Origin: Hymenobacter psychrotolerans DSM 18569
GTDB lineage: Bacteria; Bacteroidota; Bacteroidia; Cytophagales; Hymenobacteraceae
Assembly (NCBI RefSeq): GCF_900142395.1
Contig: NZ_FRAS01000007.1
Coordinates: 116,688 to 180,687 of the forward strand
DNA: 64,000 nt
Direction: 5' to 3'
The notes below the pieces were generated by a model. That model ran no database searches and was not told where the DNA came from. It worked only from the letters and a program-made list of their open reading frames with translations. A program made the translations under genes and the position numbers. Of the stretch, positions 52,608 to 61,784 are shown piece after piece (the stretch's first letter is position 1; each line of letters starts with the position of its first letter).

Positions 52608-52811
52608 GCAGGCAACCAAGGATAAACCGAATCCAAATTTCTTCCTGAGTCAGACTTCTGAAAAATGCCCTGCGCTATGCCTGTTCGACTGATATTTTAG
52701 GTAGTGAATCTGCGTATTTGAAGTGCTATAGCCGTTTTTGTGGCCTTGCTTTCAGGGGTAGAGCGGTGTGCGGATCAGACTTTTGGATAGTGTGTTTTTT
52801 ATGGTGGCGCC
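52608..52811. other. Intergenic sequence, nothing recognised
   Basis: The remainder of the 318-bp gap between the YiaA-like gene and the pseudouridine-synthase gene is moderately AT-rich and carries no convincing frame or RNA. It is probably upstream regulatory DNA for the YiaA-like gene plus the terminator region that follows. Confidence 0.4.
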
Positions 52812-52853
52812 TACCCAAAAACAAAACGAGCCGCTTCAGGTGAAGCGGCTCGT
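52812..52853 (-). terminator. Intrinsic terminator of the pseudouridine-synthase gene
   Basis: A perfect 13-bp stem (52826-52838 with 52841-52853) with a 2-base loop is followed on the minus strand by TTTGTTTTTGGG, 6 bp after the stop codon. Confidence 0.92.
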
Positions 52854-52858
52854 GTAGG

Positions 52859-53989
52859 TTAGGAGCGTTTGCCGGGCCGGGCGCTGCCGCGGGTGCCCCG
52901 GCTGCTGGTTTTGCCTTTTGGGGCGGCGCTGGCACCGCGGGTACCGGAGCGGGTAGGCTTGCCCGGCGCCGGCTTGCCCGCCGATTTGCCGGGGCGGGTA
53001 CCGGCTATGCCCGTAGGACGGCCCGAGCCGGCGGCGCGGCCTGCCGTAGCGAGGCCCCGGGGCGTGGCTGGTTTGCGGCCGCTGGGCTTTTCTACCCAGG
53101 CGCCAGCCGGCTTGGCTTTGGGCTTGCGGGGCGCATCGCCGGAGGGTTCGCCGGAAGCCGGGCGCACAATGTCTGGGCGGCTGGTGGTGGGGCGGGCGGT
53201 TTTGTGCGAAGGACGGTCGGCCCACTGCTCGGCTGTAGACACGGTTTTGCGGCGGCGCGGTACCGAGCCGTCATCGGTGCCGCTGGAGTGCTCTATCATC
53301 TCAAACAGCACTTTCAGCTCCTTTTCTGTCAGCTCGCGCCACTCGCCGGGGCCCAGGCCCTTCACGTTGATGTTCATGACGCGGATGCGCTCCAGCTGCA
53401 CCACTTCGTAGCCGAAATACTCGCACATGCGCCGAATCTGGCGGTTCATGCCCTGAATAAGCGTGATACGGAAGATGTAGGGTGTCTCCTTCGTGACTTT
53501 GCAGCGCTGCGTCATCACGCCCAGAATGGGCACGCCGCCCGACATAGACTCGATGAACTGGTCGTTGATGGGCTTGTCGACCATCACGACATACTCCTTT
53601 TCGTGCTGGTTGCCGGCGCGCAGAATCTTGTTGACGATGTCGCCGTTGCTGGTCAGCAGAATCAGGCCCTGCGACTCCTTGTCGAGGCGGCCGATGGGGA
53701 AGATGCGCACCGAGTGCTTGATGGCGCGCACAATGTTGTCCTTGACGCTGGTATCGGTGGTCGTGACGATGCCCGGGGGCTTGTTGTAGGCAATGTAGAT
53801 GGCATCTTCCTCGGCCCGGGGCTCAATGACAATACCGTTCACCACTACCCGGTCTTTACTGGTTACCTGGTCGCCGATGCTGGCGCGCTTGCCGTTTACC
53901 AGCACGTTGCCCTGCTCGATGTGGCGGTCGGCTTCGCGCCGGGAGCACACGCCGCTTTCACTGATGTATTTATTGAGGCGAGTGGCCAT
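52859..53989 (-). CDS. rluF: RluF-type rRNA pseudouridine synthase with long basic tail
   Basis: A 376-residue RsuA/RluF-family enzyme. An S4 RNA-binding domain (residues ~3-55, [20 protein letters not shown], 20 residues) is followed by the catalytic domain with D103 in [23 protein letters not shown] and [18 protein letters not shown], the RluF-like variant. The enzyme core ends near residue 255. The last ~120 residues are a disordered Lys/Arg/Pro/Gly/Ala-rich tail, probably an additional RNA contact. I start at the ATG at 53989. Confidence 0.93.
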   Translation of the reverse strand: MATRLNKYISESGVCSRREADRHIEQGNVLVNGKRASIGDQVTSKDRVVVNGIVIEPRAEEDAIYIAYNKPPGIVTTTDTSVKDNIVRAIKHSVRIFPIGRLDKESQGLILLTSNGDIVNKILRAGNQHEKEYVVMVDKPINDQFIESMSGGVPILGVMTQRCKVTKETPYIFRITLIQGMNRQIRRMCEYFGYEVVQLERIRVMNINVKGLGPGEWRELTEKELKVLFEMIEHSSGTDDGSVPRRRKTVSTAEQWADRPSHKTARPTTSRPDIVRPASGEPSGDAPRKPKAKPAGAWVEKPSGRKPATPRGLATAGRAAGSGRPTGIAGTRPGKSAGKPAPGKPTRSGTRGASAAPKGKTSSRGTRGSARPGKRS

Positions 53990-54007
53990 AGGTGCTGGGT
54001 TAAGGGC

Positions 54008-54040
54008 AAAAAAGCGGCCCGCCGAAACGGCCGGCGGACC
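54008..54040 (-). terminator. Intrinsic terminator
   Basis: On the minus strand a 9-bp stem (54032-54040 with 54016-54024, one G-T pair) is followed by GC and six T. It lies between the stop of the small protein at 54082 and the start of the pseudouridine-synthase gene. Confidence 0.8.
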
Positions 54041-54081
54041 ACAAAGATACGGCAGAAGCGGCCCGCGCCGTTGCACCCTGC

Positions 54082-54459
54082 TCAGGCAGGCCGGAAATAC
54101 GCCTGCACGGCCGCATCCACCTCAGCTGGCAGCGCAGCCGACACTACGGTGCGCAACTTGAGGTGGAAGGATGCGCCGTGGGCCGCGTACACGCCTTGCT
54201 CGGGCCCAAACTTTAGCTGTCCCTGCACGAATGCCCGCTGCTGCTCGCCTCCCTCGGCATTCATGGACACAAACGTAAGCGGCTGTAGCGCCTGCGTGGC
54301 TTTATCGAAATAGAACCAGAAATACACGTCGCCGGGGTTGCTGCTCTGCACATCCAGGCGCTTGATTTCAAAGATGAAAGCCGAATCGGCTTTGAGCAGG
54401 AAAAGGGTGCGGTAGGGGACTGCTGGAAGGGGCGTATTACGGTCAGACTTCGGCAGCAT
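54082..54459 (-). CDS. Small protein of unknown function
   Basis: A 125-residue protein with no signal peptide and no family I recognise. It is mixed alpha/beta, with [40 protein letters not shown] and a C-terminal helix [11 protein letters not shown]. The start at 54459 overlaps the last 17 bp of the upstream membrane-protein gene, so the two are translationally coupled and likely act together. Confidence 0.65.
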   Translation of the reverse strand: MLPKSDRNTPLPAVPYRTLFLLKADSAFIFEIKRLDVQSSNPGDVYFWFYFDKATQALQPLTFVSMNAEGGEQQRAFVQGQLKFGPEQGVYAAHGASFHLKLRTVVSAALPAEVDAAVQAYFRPA

Positions 54460-54859
54460 AGACAAGTAGTGCTACTAATGGTATGAAAACAAGCAGACAG
54501 ATCAGCAGTGGCTTCCAGACCTTTTTGGTTGGGTATTCGTTTCTGGGTCCTACGATTTTATCGGCGTAGGCTATCAGCGCGTAGCCGCTACCAATGCCCG
54601 CCCCGATACTTAGCCCTGGGCTGCGGCTAATATTCTGGGGCAGGAAATAAGCCGCCAGCATCAGTAGCGCAACATAGCCAACGCTGCCCCAAAGGGCCCT
54701 GCGTGCCGCATCAGACCTTCCAATAGTCTTGAAGTTCCGCGCCAACAAAGCGCCACCCGCAATAGGGCTGAATACAAGGGCGAATATCCGGATAGCCCGG
54801 TCGGAGTAGAGAGAGGGAGCACTGGCGGCAGTAGGTTCAGTGGCGGGAGCAGGTAGCAT
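54443..54859 (-). CDS. Small membrane protein of unknown function
   Basis: A 138-residue protein. After a Pro/Ala-rich N-terminus there are about four hydrophobic segments (IRIFALVFSPIAGGALLA, SVGYVALLMLAAYFLP, SIGAGIGSGYALIAYA and [18 protein letters not shown]). I recognise no family. Coupled by overlap to the small soluble protein gene downstream. Nothing indicates the function. Confidence 0.65.
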   Translation of the reverse strand: MLPAPATEPTAASAPSLYSDRAIRIFALVFSPIAGGALLARNFKTIGRSDAARRALWGSVGYVALLMLAAYFLPQNISRSPGLSIGAGIGSGYALIAYADKIVGPRNEYPTKKVWKPLLICLLVFIPLVALLVYAAEV

Positions 54860-54918
54860 GGTTGGGGGTGAAATTTCCTGTAGGTGAGTAGTTGGGAATA
54901 GGGAAATAGCACGACACT

Positions 54919-55974
54919 TTACAGCGCCACCTTCTTCTCGCCCTTATCCACGCCTTTTATGAACTTGATCAGGCCGGTCATGTAGGTTTGCTGGTCGTCG
55001 TAGAGGCTCATGTGGGAGCCGTTGGGGCAGATGAGGGCGGTGCCATTCTGCACCTTTTGGGCCACCATGCGCATGTGCTCGGGGTCCATGGTATCGTACG
55101 TGCCGCCGATGCTGAGGACGGGCACGGCCAGCTTCGGCAGGTCGGCCGTTCGGTCCCAGTTCAGGAGCTTGCCCGAGGCCCCGAACTCGCTGGGGCCCTG
55201 CATAGTCACGTAGAGCGACTGGTTGGTTTTGCCCAGGGAGCGGGTAGCGGGTTCGGGCAGCGGCACCCGGCATAAGTGCTCGGCGTAGAAGTTGGGTTCC
55301 AGCAGCGCCATGTAGCGCGGGTTCTGGAAGTCCTTGCGGGCCTCAATCTGGCGGATTTCGGCCAGCACCTCGGGCTTGAGCTGCGGGGCCAGCACCTCGT
55401 CGGCGTATTTGTTGTAGGCCGGGATGCTCATCATCATGTTGCTGATGACGAGGCCCTTCAGGTGCTGCTGGTACTTGAGGGCGTACTCCGCAGCCAGGAT
55501 GCCACCCCAGCTGTGGCCCAGTAGGTAAAAGTTGTCCTTGTCCAGCTTCAGGGCTTGGCGCACCTGCTCCACTTCCTCCACGTAGCGGGGCAGGCTCCAC
55601 ATGGCCGTGTCCTTGGGGTTGTCGGAATTGCCGCAGCCCAGCTGGTCGTAGTAGATGAACTCGATTCCTTCCTGGGGCAGGAAGCTTTCCAGGCACTCGA
55701 AATACTCGTGCGTGGCGCCGGGCCCGCCGTTGAGCAGCAGCACCTTGATGCGCGGGTTGTTGCCGAACCGCTTGGTCCAGACGTTGAACTTGCCCTTGGG
55801 CGTTTCGATAGGAACAATCTGCACGCCGCCGTCCTGCACGCCGGTTTCCTGGCTCTGGAAGTAGCTGGTAGAGGCTGAGGAATTGGCTGTTTCCTGCTTG
55901 GATTGGGTGTTGCAGGCAGCCAACAGACTGGTGAGCAGCGCACAGCCTGCTACTACAAAACGAATGGAAGGCAT
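54919..55974 (-). CDS. Proline-iminopeptidase-like S33 lipoprotein
   Basis: A 351-residue alpha/beta hydrolase. A lipoprotein signal peptide ends SLLAAC (Cys at about 21). The S33 prolyl-aminopeptidase features are LNGGPGATHEYFE (oxyanion region), YYDQLGCGNSD, the nucleophile in LLGHSWGGILAAEYAL, the Asp in GGTYDTMDPE and the His in CPNGSHMSLYDD. It probably releases N-terminal proline or hydrolyses small peptides/amides in the periplasm or at the surface. It stands alone, with terminators around. Confidence 0.9.
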   Translation of the reverse strand: MPSIRFVVAGCALLTSLLAACNTQSKQETANSSASTSYFQSQETGVQDGGVQIVPIETPKGKFNVWTKRFGNNPRIKVLLLNGGPGATHEYFECLESFLPQEGIEFIYYDQLGCGNSDNPKDTAMWSLPRYVEEVEQVRQALKLDKDNFYLLGHSWGGILAAEYALKYQQHLKGLVISNMMMSIPAYNKYADEVLAPQLKPEVLAEIRQIEARKDFQNPRYMALLEPNFYAEHLCRVPLPEPATRSLGKTNQSLYVTMQGPSEFGASGKLLNWDRTADLPKLAVPVLSIGGTYDTMDPEHMRMVAQKVQNGTALICPNGSHMSLYDDQQTYMTGLIKFIKGVDKGEKKVAL

Positions 55975-56008
55975 AGCGTGCAGTCTTTAGCAGCGGAATG
56001 AAATGCAA

Positions 56009-56038
56009 AGCGGGCCGCTCCAACCGGAACGGCCCGCT
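56009..56038 (-). terminator. Intrinsic terminator after the YebC gene
   Basis: A perfect 9-bp GC stem (56009-56017 with 56030-56038) is followed on the minus strand by TTGCATTTC, about 30 bp after the YebC-family stop. Confidence 0.65.
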
Positions 56039-56069
56039 AACTTAACCGGATTGGTTACAAAATCTGTGC

Positions 56070-56804
56070 TTAGCCCAGCGTGTGGTACACGGCCTGCACG
56101 TCGTCGTCCTCTTCAAACTTCTCGATGAGGTTCATCACCTCTTCCAGCTGGTCGCCTTCGAGGTGCACGGTAGTGTTGGGCACGCGCTGCAATTGGGCCG
56201 AAACCACGTTCAGCTGTTTTTCTTCCAGCGCCTTCTGCATCTGGCCGAAGTCGGTGAAGGCAGTTTCCACCACAATGTATTCTTTCACCGCGCCGTGCTC
56301 GTCTTCCTCCTGGTCGGCGTACACGTCTTCGGCGCCGGCGTCAATCAGCTCCAGTTCCAGCTCGTCGAGGTCGAGGCCTTCGGCGGCCAGCTTGAACACG
56401 CCCTTGCGTGTGAAAGTGTAGTCGGAGGAGCCAGCGGTGCCCAGGGCGCCGTTGCCACGGTTGAAGTACATGCGCACGTTGGCTACGGTGCGGGTCGGGT
56501 TGTCGGTGGCCGTTTCAATCACGACGGCCACGCCGTGGGGCGCGTAGCCCTCGTACACCACTTCCTGGTAGTCTTTCTCTTCTTTGCTGCTGGCGCGCTT
56601 AATGGCGGCTTCCACCCGGTCTTTGGGCATGTTCACGCCTTTGGCGTTCTGCATAGCCGTGCGCAGGCGGGAGTTGGTATCGGGGTTGGGGCCCGACTCT
56701 TTCACGGCCATTACGATTTCCCGGCCGATGCGGGTAAAGTCCTTGGACATCCGGTCCCAGCGCTTCATTTTGCGGCCTTTGCGGAATTCAAACGCGCGTC
56801 CCAT
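56070..56804 (-). CDS. YebC/PmpR/TACO1-family protein
   Basis: A 244-residue cytoplasmic protein of the YebC family. Conserved stretches are FTRIGREIVMAVKESGPNPDTNSRLR (in two pieces), AKGVNMPKDRVEAAIKRA, EGYAPHGVAVVIETATDN, RTVANVRMYFNRGNGALG and the acidic EDVYADQEEDEHG. Members are reported as transcription regulators and as ribosome-associated factors helping translation of proline-rich stretches. It stands alone with its own terminator. The length is normal. Confidence 0.94.
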   Translation of the reverse strand: MGRAFEFRKGRKMKRWDRMSKDFTRIGREIVMAVKESGPNPDTNSRLRTAMQNAKGVNMPKDRVEAAIKRASSKEEKDYQEVVYEGYAPHGVAVVIETATDNPTRTVANVRMYFNRGNGALGTAGSSDYTFTRKGVFKLAAEGLDLDELELELIDAGAEDVYADQEEDEHGAVKEYIVVETAFTDFGQMQKALEEKQLNVVSAQLQRVPNTTVHLEGDQLEEVMNLIEKFEEDDDVQAVYHTLG

Positions 56805-56903
56805 CTATAGAGTAGGTGATTAGGTGAGTAGGTAAAAAGCGGGTCTGCGCCCGGAAAGGGCTGCAAGTTAGCAGAAAGCCCGGCCGGGCGCAACGCAGGG
56901 CCG

Positions 56904-57353
56904 CTATTCTGCCCGCAGCGTATAAATGCTCTGGTTGCCGGCCGGATAGCCCTGTATCGTGAGCGTGAGCAGGCCGTTGGCGAGCCGGAAAGTGCCTTCA
57001 TCGGTGCGGGGCTGGCCTTTCTTATCGGTGTAGCTGAACGTAATCCGGTCGGCGCTGAACGTGAAGCGGCCCGCTTGGTCGAAGCGCAGGGTACCGCCTT
57101 TGCCGGCCATCGTCAGGGCCTTTTGGTAGGTGCCATCGGGGCGCAGCGTAAGCGTGCCGCCCACGCCTTTGGCCGCCATCGGGGTAGGGCTGGTGGCCTT
57201 ATCAAGGATGGCATAGGTGAGGTAGGAGTAGGTGCTGAAAAACGACGGAGCCAGCTTGGGCGTCGTCGTAGCGGGGGCTTTGCGCTGGGCCGTGGCCGCC
57301 GGAGCACTCAGCAGCAGGCCCGCCAGCAGCAGCCAGAAAAAACGATACATCAT
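56904..57353 (-). CDS. Small secreted beta-strand protein of unknown function
   Basis: A 149-residue protein with a signal peptide (MMYRFFWLLLAGLLLSAPAATAQ) and a single small domain of beta strands (GGTLTLRPDGTYQKAL, RFTFSADRITFSYTDKKG, TFRLANGLLTLTIQG). The pattern resembles lipocalin-like or DUF-type stress-copy proteins, but I cannot name a family. Two adjacent ATG codons (57353, 57350) fit the start. It is 41 bp downstream of the next gene on the same strand. Confidence 0.7.
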   Translation of the reverse strand: MMYRFFWLLLAGLLLSAPAATAQRKAPATTTPKLAPSFFSTYSYLTYAILDKATSPTPMAAKGVGGTLTLRPDGTYQKALTMAGKGGTLRFDQAGRFTFSADRITFSYTDKKGQPRTDEGTFRLANGLLTLTIQGYPAGNQSIYTLRAE

Positions 57354-57393
57354 GCCGGAAGATACTAGGCGGCGCACAAAGCGCCGGCTGCCG

Positions 57394-57786
57394 CTAATTG
57401 GCGGTCAGCCAGGCCAGCGCTTCCTCTTGCTGGTCAAACTCAAACATAGTAGCCAGAGAAAGGTCGGTGCGCTGCAGGGAAGAAGCCACGCAACTGCGGG
57501 TGGGCCAGTCCATAGCGTTTATCCAGGCTATGGCCCGTACACCGGCCTGGTGTAGCTGCGCCAGAAATTCGGTGCCTATCCATTCGGCCGCGGCATACCA
57601 CTCGCCGAAGGCTTCGCTGCTGTCGTTGAGCAGGCGCGTGCTGCCCGTCTGCTGCACCAGGGCCAGCAGTTTGGCGCAGCCGGCGCGTACAGACGCATCG
57701 TCGTGGTGGCCGTACCATTGCGCGTACAGCCACTGATGCTGTGCATCATACTGAACAACCAAAGCAGTAGAGCTAAAGAGTAGCAT
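57394..57786 (-). CDS. SpoIIAA/STAS-like small protein
   Basis: A 130-residue cytoplasmic protein. The arrangement of strands and helices, with VVQYDAQHQWLYAQWYG, a central RLLNDSSEAFGEW and VRAIAWINAMDW, resembles SpoIIAA-like/STAS-SEC14 small proteins common in Hymenobacter. The role in those is unknown, possibly signalling or lipid binding. I start at the ATG at 57786; a longer frame goes to 57840. Confidence 0.6.
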   Translation of the reverse strand: MLLFSSTALVVQYDAQHQWLYAQWYGHHDDASVRAGCAKLLALVQQTGSTRLLNDSSEAFGEWYAAAEWIGTEFLAQLHQAGVRAIAWINAMDWPTRSCVASSLQRTDLSLATMFEFDQQEEALAWLTAN

Positions 57787-57937
57787 TTGGCCGAGGTGAA
57801 GCGAAATCCGGAATAAAATGGCCAAGTCAGGGCGGCGCAACCGAAGCCGGCGCCGCCTGTCGGTGCTTACGGCCTTCCCGGGCGGGAGTTGTCGGGCGGC
57901 GCTAAGCAGCTATTCCGGTTCCTGCTACATTTGGCGT

Positions 57938-58849
57938 ATGCCAACATTCCTACGTGAGTTGATTCGCCCGGCGGCTGAGCTGCCGGAAGCCGATGTGTGC
58001 CTGGTAGGCCTGCCGCTTGACTTCGGAACGGTGCTGGAGGGCGGCCGCGCCGGAGCAGCGGGCGCGCCGGCCGCCATGCGGCGCGAGTTGCGCCGCTACC
58101 ACAAAACCTACAACCTGGAGCACAACGTGCGCCTCGACAGCCTGCGCATCGCCGATGCCGGCGACCTGAGCCTGGGCCACCCCGACCACGCCGCCAACCA
58201 CGCCCACATTCGGGAGCAGCTGGGCGGGCTGCTGCGCCGCTATCCGCGCGTAGTGGTGCTCGGAGGCTCCCACGATGGCACCTACAGCACCGTGCGCGGC
58301 CTGTTCGACGCAGCCGGTGGGCAGCCGGTAGGCGGCCTCAACCTGGATGCCCACGCCGATGTAAAGGACCGGCCCGGCCTGATCAGCAGCGGTACTCCGT
58401 TCGGCAAGCTCCTGCGCGAAGAGTTCCTGAGTGGCCCGCACTTCACCGAAATCGGGCTGCATTCCAACCTGAATACGTTCGAGGACATTGAGTTTCTGCA
58501 CCAGCAGCAGGCCACCATTGTGCCGCTGGCACACGTGCAGGCCGAGGGCATGCCGCTCTACGCCAGCCGGGCGCTGGCGCGGGCTGCCAGCGCCGGCGCA
58601 GCCTTCGTGAGCTTCGATGTGGATGGCTGCGCCGAGGCGTTTGCGCCGGCCGTGTCGGCGCCCAGCGCCGATGGCTTCACGCCGCGCCAGGCCACGGAAG
58701 CCGCGTTTCTGGCTGGCCGGAAAGCAGAAGTCCGGCTGTTTGAAGTCGTGGAATTCAACCCTGTTTTCGACCGGGACAACCAAACCGCGCGGCTGGCCGC
58801 CACCATCATCACGGCCTACCTGACCGGTGTAGCGGCGGGCCTGGCGTAG
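57938..58849 (+). CDS. Ureohydrolase (formimidoylglutamase/agmatinase/arginase family)
   Basis: A 303-residue dimanganese ureohydrolase. Metal ligands are H112 in LGGSHDGTYS, D137, H139 and D141 in LNLDAHADVK, and D227, D229 in VSFDVDGC. This is the full set expected for the family. The substrate could be formimidoylglutamate, agmatine or arginine. hutU lies 3 kb downstream on the same strand, which favours formimidoylglutamase (hutG, last step of histidine degradation). The start is the ATG at 57938; the frame to 57818 is unconserved. Confidence 0.88.
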   Translation: MPTFLRELIRPAAELPEADVCLVGLPLDFGTVLEGGRAGAAGAPAAMRRELRRYHKTYNLEHNVRLDSLRIADAGDLSLGHPDHAANHAHIREQLGGLLRRYPRVVVLGGSHDGTYSTVRGLFDAAGGQPVGGLNLDAHADVKDRPGLISSGTPFGKLLREEFLSGPHFTEIGLHSNLNTFEDIEFLHQQQATIVPLAHVQAEGMPLYASRALARAASAGAAFVSFDVDGCAEAFAPAVSAPSADGFTPRQATEAAFLAGRKAEVRLFEVVEFNPVFDRDNQTARLAATIITAYLTGVAAGLA

Positions 58850-58899
58850 CGGTGGCCGGGCCTGCGGGTGTGTTTTCGTACTGTCAACAGCTGGTTCTC

Positions 58900-59748
58900 A
58901 TGAAAAATCTGCTCTGTCTGCTGCTCCTGGGCGGCTCTTTGTCCTGCGCGGCCCAGGCGCCTGCTTTCCAGACCAAGTGCGACGCCAGCCCAACCGGAAA
59001 CCAACTTCAGAAAACCCACTGCGAAACGCGCGACCTGACGCTGCCTGCGCCCCCGGCCGGCACGCCGCTCACGGTTGATGCGCGCCTGAACGGGGGCATT
59101 ACGGTGCGGGTCTGGAGCGGCACTTCGGTGCGGGTGCGGGCCTGGGTGCAGGGCTACTCCGGTACGCTGGCCGATGCCCGCGCGCTGGCGCAGGCCGTGC
59201 AGATCAGCAGCGGCGCCAATACGCTGCGGGCTGCGCGGGCCAACGGCTCAATGGAAGGCTGGTCGGTGAGCTATGAAGTGTTTGTGCCGGCCCAGACCAG
59301 CCTGACGCTGACGGCCACTAACGGCGGTATCCGCATCGAAAACGTGCAGGGGACCATCGTGTTTGAAACCACGAACGGCGCAGTAGACCTGGCAGGTGTG
59401 GGCGGCGACGTGCGGGGCAAAACCACCAACGGTGCCCTTACCCTCACGCTCACCGGCAGCACCTGGAGCGGCACCGGCCTCGACGCCAAAACCACGAATG
59501 GCAGCGTTACGTGCCAGCTGCCGGCTTCCTACGCCGGCATTCTGGTGGCGCGCACCACGCACGGCCGCGTGAAAGCCAGCCTGGCGCCGGAAGTGCGCAA
59601 GCTGCTGCAGGCGCGCAGCCTCACGGCCACTTTAGGCAAAGGCGGCCCGCAAATACGCGTCTCTACCGTGAATGGCAGTATTGCCGTCAATCAGGAAGGA
59701 GGCGGCAAAAAAGCTGGCCCAGAGCCGGAGCCTGAACCGGAAGAATAA
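58900..59748 (+). CDS. Secreted DUF4097 beta-solenoid protein
   Basis: A 282-residue exported protein with a signal peptide (MKNLLCLLLLGGSLSCAAQ). It then has a DUF4097-type domain of stacked short beta strands, with repeated T-N-G turns (TATNGGIRIENV, FETTNGAVDLAGV, KTTNGALTLTL, KTTNGSVTC, STVNGSIAV). The C-terminus is an acidic Pro-Glu repeat. DUF4097 proteins are often linked to envelope stress or anti-sigma systems, but none is near. I start at the ATG at 58900, after the short gap following the ureohydrolase. Confidence 0.88.
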   Translation: MKNLLCLLLLGGSLSCAAQAPAFQTKCDASPTGNQLQKTHCETRDLTLPAPPAGTPLTVDARLNGGITVRVWSGTSVRVRAWVQGYSGTLADARALAQAVQISSGANTLRAARANGSMEGWSVSYEVFVPAQTSLTLTATNGGIRIENVQGTIVFETTNGAVDLAGVGGDVRGKTTNGALTLTLTGSTWSGTGLDAKTTNGSVTCQLPASYAGILVARTTHGRVKASLAPEVRKLLQARSLTATLGKGGPQIRVSTVNGSIAVNQEGGGKKAGPEPEPEPEE

Positions 59749-59752
59749 AAAA

Positions 59753-59782
59753 GCGCCCTGCTGAAACGAGTCAGCAGGGCGC
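59753..59782. terminator. Bidirectional intrinsic terminator
   Basis: A perfect 12-bp stem (59753-59764 with 59771-59782) with a 6-base loop, A-rich on the left and GGCTTTT on the right, lies between convergent genes. Confidence 0.9.
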
Positions 59783-59801
59783 GGCTTTTGGGTGGCAGTG
59801 C

Positions 59802-60791
59802 CTACTCCGGGATTTTGCCGGTTCGTGGGTTGCGGGGCTGGTCGGGCTGCTTTTTGGGGTAGTCGTTCTGCTGGTGGGTTTTCTGCTTCTTTACGAAGAA
59901 CGCCACCGTGGCCAGGGCCCCCAGCGCCACCCCCGCAATAGCCAGCTTGGTGCGCAGCGGGTCGGCCGGGGCCGGCGGCAACGACACTACGCCGTTGGCA
60001 TCGAGACGGGCCGGCTCCTGCACGTAGCGGCCTTTGGTAGGCATCGGAAAATTATCGGCGAGGTGCTGCAGGCCGGCCGTTGCGTCGAGGCCCGTAATGA
60101 CGGGGCCGTGGCCGCAGCCGATGGCCTCGGGGCGTAGGGCCGCCAGCTTCCGCACGGACTCGCGCACCTGCTGCCAGTCGTAGTTGAAGGGCGCACCGGC
60201 CACGCTGATGTTGGGAAGCTGCAGCAGCAGCGCCGGCACCGACTCGTGGTTGGCCGTGGCAAACGCATCGGCGCCCAGCAGCGTGCGGTCCGACTCGCGG
60301 AACAGGGCTATCTGGCCGGGCGCGTGGCCGGGCACGTGCACCCAGCGCCAGCCAGGCAGCAGCGGCACTTCCTCCGAGTCGGTGGGCAGCGCCTGCACAT
60401 AGTCGCTGAGCTGAAACGACTGGGGCGGGAAAAAACGGGCCATAACGGCCAGCGTGCCGCCGTTTTCCACGGTAGGGTCGGCGGCCGGATACACAGCGCG
60501 GGCCGTCAGGAAGGGCATTTCCAGCGGGTGCGCCAGCACCGGCACCTTCCAGTGCTCGGCCAGGGCCTGCACCGAGCCGGAATGGTCCATGTGGCCGTGC
60601 GTCAGGATAATGGCCTCAGGGTGCGTACCGGGGTAAAACAGCTTGTCGGCGGCGGCAATAATGTCTTTTTCGGAGCCCGGCAGGCCGGTATCTACCAGAA
60701 CCCATTCGCCGGGCGTGCCGGTTTCCACAAAATACAGGTTGACAAAACGCTGAATCTGAAGCTGGGTCACGCCAGCGGCTACTTTTTTCAT
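59802..60791 (-). CDS. MBL-fold metallo-hydrolase with C-terminal membrane anchor
   Basis: A 329-residue protein. The metallo-beta-lactamase domain has THGHMDHSG (H65, H67, D69, H70), VPGHAPGQIALF, the bridging aspartate in LLGADAF and a late GCGHGPVI. This is the usual layout of glyoxalase-II-like or general MBL hydrolases. Residues ~285-305 (LAIAGVALGALATVAFFV) are a single membrane helix, followed by a short basic tail. The substrate is unknown. Confidence 0.9.
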   Translation of the reverse strand: MKKVAAGVTQLQIQRFVNLYFVETGTPGEWVLVDTGLPGSEKDIIAAADKLFYPGTHPEAIILTHGHMDHSGSVQALAEHWKVPVLAHPLEMPFLTARAVYPAADPTVENGGTLAVMARFFPPQSFQLSDYVQALPTDSEEVPLLPGWRWVHVPGHAPGQIALFRESDRTLLGADAFATANHESVPALLLQLPNISVAGAPFNYDWQQVRESVRKLAALRPEAIGCGHGPVITGLDATAGLQHLADNFPMPTKGRYVQEPARLDANGVVSLPPAPADPLRTKLAIAGVALGALATVAFFVKKQKTHQQNDYPKKQPDQPRNPRTGKIPE

Positions 60792-60977
60792 GTCTTCAAA
60801 GGAATAGTGTAGAATGCCTTAGTACGCAAACAAGCCGGTAAGGATAGCGCCCGCCTTCCGCCGACCTCGCGCCGCCGACCAGCCGGCACCTGCTGAAGCC
60901 GCCGGCTCTGCCCGGCGCAGCACCCCAGGTGCGCCGACGAGCGAGCAGCAGGGGCTTGCCACCGGCCTCCTACACGC

Positions 60978-61011
60978 AAAAAGCCCCTTGCCGGAGAGCA
61001 AGGGGCTTTTT
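60978..61011. terminator. Bidirectional intrinsic terminator
   Basis: A perfect 14-bp stem (60978-60991 with 60998-61011) starts with five A and ends with five T, so it works on both strands. It ends the lipoprotein transcript read leftward. The remainder of 60792-60977 is GC-rich spacer with no gene seen. Confidence 0.93.
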
Positions 61012-61031
61012 GTTATTGAAACGCTGCAGCC

Positions 61032-61436
61032 CTATTGGCCTGTGGTGCTGCCCGTGCCGGCCGTAGTACCCATGCCACCGGCCGTGCTGCCGCTGGTAGA
61101 GCCACCTGCCGTGGTGCCGGTAGTGGTGCTGCCCGACGTGGTGCCGGACGTAGAGCCCATAGCGCCGCTGGTGCTGCCACCGGCAGTGGTGCCGGCGGTG
61201 GTGCCGGTGGTGCTGCCCATGCTGCCCGAGCCCGACGTGGTGCCGGTGCCGCCCATGCCGCTCGTGTCGGAATCCATGCCGGCATCAGTGTTCATACCTG
61301 CGTCGGAGCCCGACTCAGTGCCTGTGGTTTCGGTGCCCGTGCCGCTTTCCGTGCCGGCGCCTTCCTGCTGATTGTTGCCGCAGGAAGCAAATGTAAAGGA
61401 GGCCGCAGCCAGCGCTAGAAACAATACTTTTTTCAT
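61032..61436 (-). CDS. Low-complexity Gly/Ser/Thr-rich lipoprotein
   Basis: A 134-residue predicted lipoprotein (MKKVLFLALAAASFTFASCG, lipobox FASC, Cys at 19). Everything after is low complexity: repeats of T-G-T, G-S-T, G-S-M and T-T-A-G-G units, almost devoid of other residues. It resembles small surface lipoproteins without a fold. I start at the ATG at 61436. The repetitive DNA also keeps opposite-strand frames open, but these are not genes. Confidence 0.8.
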   Translation of the reverse strand: MKKVLFLALAAASFTFASCGNNQQEGAGTESGTGTETTGTESGSDAGMNTDAGMDSDTSGMGGTGTTSGSGSMGSTTGTTAGTTAGGSTSGAMGSTSGTTSGSTTTGTTAGGSTSGSTAGGMGTTAGTGSTTGQ

Positions 61437-61784
61437 GATGGGATAAGGTGTTTGTGATTGATGGAGCATCTACCACCAGCAGCCGCTGGGGGGCAGACAG
61501 GTCTTTATACTGATTTACTGCCCTGAGTAACCTGATTTTATAAAATTATTTTGATGATATTGGATTAAGCTCATCCATAAGAGGGCCGGACTTAGATTGT
61601 TTTAACGTTGAGGTTGCTGCAAAATGTAGCAGCGGGTGAGCGTGCCGCCATGGCGCAGTGCTTGGCCTGTGGCCCTGAAACGGGAGTCAGCTGTCCGGAA
61701 AATAGGAGCGCAATACAGTGCGTCAGGCCGCGCCGAAAACCCTATATTCGCCACTCCACCCAACCCCGATATTTCCACCCGCTC
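61437..61784. other. Intergenic region between lipoprotein gene and hutU
   Basis: These 348 bp are AT-rich near 61530-61605 and GC-rich after. The box TATATTCG (61744-61751) differs by one base from the -7 consensus and lies 33 bp before hutU. Promoters for both divergent genes are probably here. No RNA gene is recognised. Confidence 0.4.

Noticed and set aside
60988..61418. Two plus-strand frames rich in Val/Pro or Ala/Arg
   Set aside because: They are the complement of the low-complexity lipoprotein gene; repetitive DNA leaves all frames open.
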